The position numbers and the translations under genes were made by a program. From the NCBI GenBank assembly GCA_003447785.1, contig DLYJ01000117.1, forward strand, positions 1 through 7,970: 7,970 bases of DNA, in the 5' to 3' direction. Source of the DNA: Treponema sp. (GTDB lineage: Bacteria > Spirochaetota > Spirochaetia > Treponematales > Treponemataceae). Below, piece after piece: positions 5,370-7,970 of this stretch (position 1 is its first letter; each line of letters begins with the position of its first letter). The notes below the pieces were generated by a model. That model made no database searches and had not been told where the DNA came from. It saw nothing but the letters and a program-made list of their open reading frames with translations.

Positions 5370-6032
5370 ATGGAACGCGCACTTCAAAAAATTATTGGCT
5401 GGATTCCGGCGTTGTTGAACGGAGCAAAAATTACCATTTTGCTTACTTTGGCAGCAGTATCAGCAGGTATTGTCTTTGGACTTTTGCTTGCCCTGGGAAA
5501 GATTTCTAAGAAAAAGCTTATCAACAAAATCTGCACTGCATACATTTTCTTTTTTAGAGGAACACCGCTGTTGATGCAGTTATATTTTTTGTATTTTGGT
5601 CTTCCAAAACTCTGTCCGTTCCTTACTTTGCGAAACAAGTTTCTTGCGGCATTCATTGCATTCGGTTTAAACTCTGCCGCATACATGGCTGAGTACATCC
5701 GCGCCGCAATTCAATCTATCGACAAGGGCCAGCACGAAGCCAGCCGCGCACTGGGATTGAATTATTTTCAGACAATGGCCTACGTCATTGTTCCTCAGTC
5801 TATCAGACGTCTGATTCCTTCTGTGGGCAACGAATTTATCATGGTATTAAAAGATGCTTCCCTCGTTTCTCTTATTGCCCTGGAAGATATTACCAAGATT
5901 ACACGAAGTATTGCTTCAAGTTCAGGAAACGAACTCGTTTACCTGCCTGCTATGATTTTGTATCTGATCATTACTGCTGTATTCTCTCTTGTATTCAATA
6001 AGACCGAAAAGAAATTCAGCATATACGAATAA
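5370..6032 (+). CDS. Polar amino-acid ABC importer permease (HisM/GlnP type)
   Basis: A 220-aa inner-membrane permease of the His/Glu/Gln/Arg class. [20 protein letters not shown] (21-40) is the first clear membrane helix. [17 protein letters not shown] (61-77) is the characteristic N-terminal signature of the family. The EAA loop that docks on the ATPase is [12 protein letters not shown]...[10 protein letters not shown] at 123-150, with the conserved Gly129 and the PQ-x-x-R pattern. Hydrophobic segments near 91-110, 154-172 and 190-210 complete the bundle. With only one permease gene present, the channel is probably a homodimer. ATG 5370 is preferred over the adjacent in-frame TTG 5367, because TAAGGA (5357-5362) gives it a 7-nt spacing. 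The gene follows E2 by 24 nt and precedes the ATPase gene by 14 nt. Confidence 0.95.
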   Translation: MERALQKIIGWIPALLNGAKITILLTLAAVSAGIVFGLLLALGKISKKKLINKICTAYIFFFRGTPLLMQLYFLYFGLPKLCPFLTLRNKFLAAFIAFGLNSAAYMAEYIRAAIQSIDKGQHEASRALGLNYFQTMAYVIVPQSIRRLIPSVGNEFIMVLKDASLVSLIALEDITKITRSIASSSGNELVYLPAMILYLIITAVFSLVFNKTEKKFSIYE

Positions 6033-6046
6033 ACAGGGGACTAAAA

Positions 6047-6805
6047 ATGAGCATTATTAAAACAGAAGAAATACATACATATTTTGGCGACCTAAAAATT
6101 CTCAAGGGGATTTCTTTAAAGGTTGAACCTCAGGAAGTTGTCTGCATCATCGGACCTTCAGGTTCCGGAAAATCAACTTTTCTGAGAACCCTGAACCATC
6201 TGGAACACATTGACAATGGCCGTATCTACGTTGACGATACCCTTCTTGACGAATACGAAAACGGTCACTGCAAATACAAGATTCATAAAAATGAACGAAA
6301 ACAGATTCTCCTTGAAATGGGAATGGTATTCCAGAAGTTCAATCTGTTTCCCCATAGAACAGTAATTGAAAACGTAATGCTTGCTCCGATTCAGGTAAGA
6401 AAGGTGTCTAAAGAACAGGCCCGTGCCAAAGCTCTTGAACTTTTAAAGCTCGTAGGTCTTGCAGACAAAGTTGATGAGTATCCCAACAAGCTCAGCGGCG
6501 GTCAGCAGCAGCGTGTTGCCATTGCCCGCGCCCTTGCAATGGAACCAAAAATCATGCTTTTTGATGAACCTACATCAGCTCTGGACCCTGAACTCGTCGG
6601 TGAAGTTCTTGCCGTAATGAAAAAGCTTGCCGAAGACGGTATGACGATGATTGTTGTAACTCACGAAATGGGATTTGCCCGCGAAGTTGCAGACCGCGTT
6701 GTATTTATGGAAGGCGGAATCATTCAGGAAGAAGGCACTCCGGAAGAAATCTTTAATAATCCGAAGAGTCCCCGTTTGCAGCAGTTCTTAAAGAGCGTTC
6801 TCTAA
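6047..6805 (+). CDS. Polar amino-acid ABC importer ATP-binding protein (GlnQ/HisP type)
   Basis: A 252-aa ATPase that powers the importer from the cytoplasmic face. All nucleotide-site motifs are intact: Walker [10 protein letters not shown] (36-44), Q-loop FQ (95-96), signature LSGGQQQR (149-156), Walker B IMLFDEP with catalytic Glu174, D-loop SALD (177-180) and switch His206 in VTHEM. The [17 protein letters not shown] stretch after the Q-loop and the ending [18 protein letters not shown] are typical of the GlnQ/HisP/ArtP subfamily. An insertion of about ten residues before the Q-loop ([17 protein letters not shown], 71-87) resembles longer HisP-like members. It has a strong ribosome site, AGGGGA, 6 nt before the ATG. 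It is the last gene of the importer operon; its stop is 4 nt from the stop of the convergent gene, and no hairpin terminator is visible between them. Confidence 0.97.
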   Translation: MSIIKTEEIHTYFGDLKILKGISLKVEPQEVVCIIGPSGSGKSTFLRTLNHLEHIDNGRIYVDDTLLDEYENGHCKYKIHKNERKQILLEMGMVFQKFNLFPHRTVIENVMLAPIQVRKVSKEQARAKALELLKLVGLADKVDEYPNKLSGGQQQRVAIARALAMEPKIMLFDEPTSALDPELVGEVLAVMKKLAEDGMTMIVVTHEMGFAREVADRVVFMEGGIIQEEGTPEEIFNNPKSPRLQQFLKSVL

Positions 6806-6809
6806 CAAA

Positions 6810-7970
6810 TTAGACAAGTGTGTGCGCGATTGCAGCTGCGACGCGCTCACCGTCCATTGCCGAAGAACCGATGCCGCCGCTGTAGCCGCTTCCTTCTCCG
6901 CATGGATAAAGATTTTTAATTCCTTCACATTCAAGAGTTTCTTTATTGCGCAGAATGCGGACAGGCGTACTTGTTCGTGTTTCGCTTGCGATTAAAAGAG
7001 CATCGTCACAAACAAATCCTCTCATCTGGTGGCCAAAATCCTTAAATGCCATCTGGAGCCTTTCGGAAATTTCTTTTGGAAGCCACTCATCCAGCCTGCT
7101 GGAAATAACTCCCGGTTTATAGCTTGTAACAGGCAGACTGTCACTTAATTTATGATTCAAAAAATCTGTAAGGCGCTGGGCCGGAGCATACTGTCCTTTT
7201 CCATAGTGCTGGGTCAGCTGTTCAAGCCAGGTGCGCCAGTAAAGGCCTGCAAGGGCACGGCAGCCCTGTTCTTCTGCAATCTTTACAAATTCCTCAGGGA
7301 TGTCTTCTGGGCGGCGTTCTACAACAATAGCGGCGTTTGACCACTGGCTGTTACGGCCGGAAGATGACATTCCGTTGATTACAATCTGATCTGTTCTTGT
7401 TGCGCAGGGAACGATGTAACCGCCCGGACACATACAGAAACTGTATACACCCCGGCCGTTTTCCTGTGCAGTAAGTCTGTATTCGGCGGCCTGGGACATC
7501 TGCTGCCCGTGGAACTGGATATTGTCGATAAGGGCGCGGGGGTGTTCAACACGGACTCCCACTGCAAAAGTTTTTGCTTCAAGACAGGCCGGTTCAACAT
7601 CGGCTATGATTTTATAAATGTCTGCGGCTGAGTGACCTGTTGCAAGGATTATTTTGTCCGCGTAGAGTTCCTTCTGTTCACCGGTCTTGAGGTCGGTAAC
7701 TTTTACACCTTTAGCAGTAAGATCCGGCGTGCGCTCGGTGATAAATTCAGTGAAAAGGTGATTAAAGTAAATCTGTCCGCCAAGTTCAACAATTTTCTTT
7801 TCCATGGCGTCGATGATTTTTGGAAGCTTATCAGTTCCGATGTGGGGATGAGCGTCGGTCAGGATATTTTCTGTCGCACCAAATTCAACAAAGATGCGGT
7901 AAATTTTGTAGATATCGCCGCGCTTGTTTGAACGTGTATAGAGTTTTCCGTCAGAAAAAGTTCCGGCACC
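6810..7970 (-). CDS. COG2509-type FAD-dependent dehydrogenase, C-terminal part (5' end outside window)
   Basis: The reverse-strand frame is open from the right edge to the stop at 6810-6812, 386 residues. The ATG at 7805 is internal: the upstream 55 codons encode GAGTFSDGKL and GTDKLPKIIDAMEKKIVELGG, both conserved in this family. Counting from the right edge, other landmarks are ILATGHSA (about 108-115), YSFCMCPGGYIVP (176-188), SETRTSTPVRI (329-339) and the FAD-contacting end NLYPCGEGSGYSGGIGSSA (353-371). Family members are about 530 residues, so roughly 140 N-terminal residues, including the GxGxxG Rossmann motif, lie beyond the window. It is annotated broadly as an NAD(P)/FAD-dependent oxidoreductase or uncharacterised FAD-dependent dehydrogenase; the physiological substrate is unknown. 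It is convergent with the ABC ATPase gene and probably unrelated to it in function. Confidence 0.92.
   Translation of the reverse strand, partial: GAGTFSDGKLYTRSNKRGDIYKIYRIFVEFGATENILTDAHPHIGTDKLPKIIDAMEKKIVELGGQIYFNHLFTEFITERTPDLTAKGVKVTDLKTGEQKELYADKIILATGHSAADIYKIIADVEPACLEAKTFAVGVRVEHPRALIDNIQFHGQQMSQAAEYRLTAQENGRGVYSFCMCPGGYIVPCATRTDQIVINGMSSSGRNSQWSNAAIVVERRPEDIPEEFVKIAEEQGCRALAGLYWRTWLEQLTQHYGKGQYAPAQRLTDFLNHKLSDSLPVTSYKPGVISSRLDEWLPKEISERLQMAFKDFGHQMRGFVCDDALLIASETRTSTPVRILRNKETLECEGIKNLYPCGEGSGYSGGIGSSAMDGERVAAAIAHTLV

Noticed and set aside
7632..7931. Plus-strand open frame inside the FAD dehydrogenase gene
   Set aside because: The opposite strand encodes conserved family motifs along this stretch; the plus-strand product has no recognisable features.

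Overview
The window looks like chromosomal DNA of a spirochaete of the Treponema type. Clues are a Tp32-like MetQ lipoprotein, two substrate-binding lipoproteins with short lipoboxes, moderate G+C, and AT-rich spacers with -35/-10 promoters. The genus is an inference from gene content and style; no rRNA or marker gene is present to fix it.

Layout. (1) 1-2743, plus strand: the C-terminal third of glycogen phosphorylase, an EamA/DMT-type transporter and a cytoplasmic S66-family LD-carboxypeptidase/MccF-like peptidase. They are packed with 2-nt and 0-nt gaps and are probably one transcript. (2) 2744-2879: a convergent spacer almost wholly filled by a palindromic two-hairpin repeat (E1) whose outer arms end in A7 and T7, so it can terminate transcription from both sides. 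(3) 2880-3278, minus strand: an unrecognised 132-aa four-helix membrane protein with its own promoter. (4) 3279-3495: a divergent regulatory region with several overlapping dyads. (5) 3496-4305: a lone metQ lipoprotein gene, followed by a terminator hairpin. (6) 4422-6805: a complete polar amino-acid ABC importer (binding lipoprotein, permease, ATPase). A second copy of the repeat (E2) sits between the binding-protein and permease genes. (7) 6810-7970, minus strand: the C-terminal part of a COG2509-type FAD-dependent dehydrogenase, whose stop lies 4 nt from the ATPase stop.

How the genes fit together. The middle of the window is devoted to amino-acid uptake: MetQ for methionine, then a family-3 binding protein with its own permease and ATPase. 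MetQ has no MetN or MetI beside it and must work with components encoded elsewhere. The left-hand genes serve glycogen breakdown, small-molecule transport and murein-peptide or peptidyl-nucleotide hydrolysis, with no obvious single pathway.

The most notable structure is non-coding. E1 and E2 share a layout of two head-to-head hairpins, each built as GTCATT-stem-loop-stem-AATC or its reverse complement, inside an outer inverted repeat containing TGGAC. Their stem sequences differ but stay paired, which suggests a dispersed, structurally constrained repeat family (REP/BIME- or MITE-like). No CRISPR array, tRNA, rRNA, complete insertion sequence or obvious new enzymatic system is visible.
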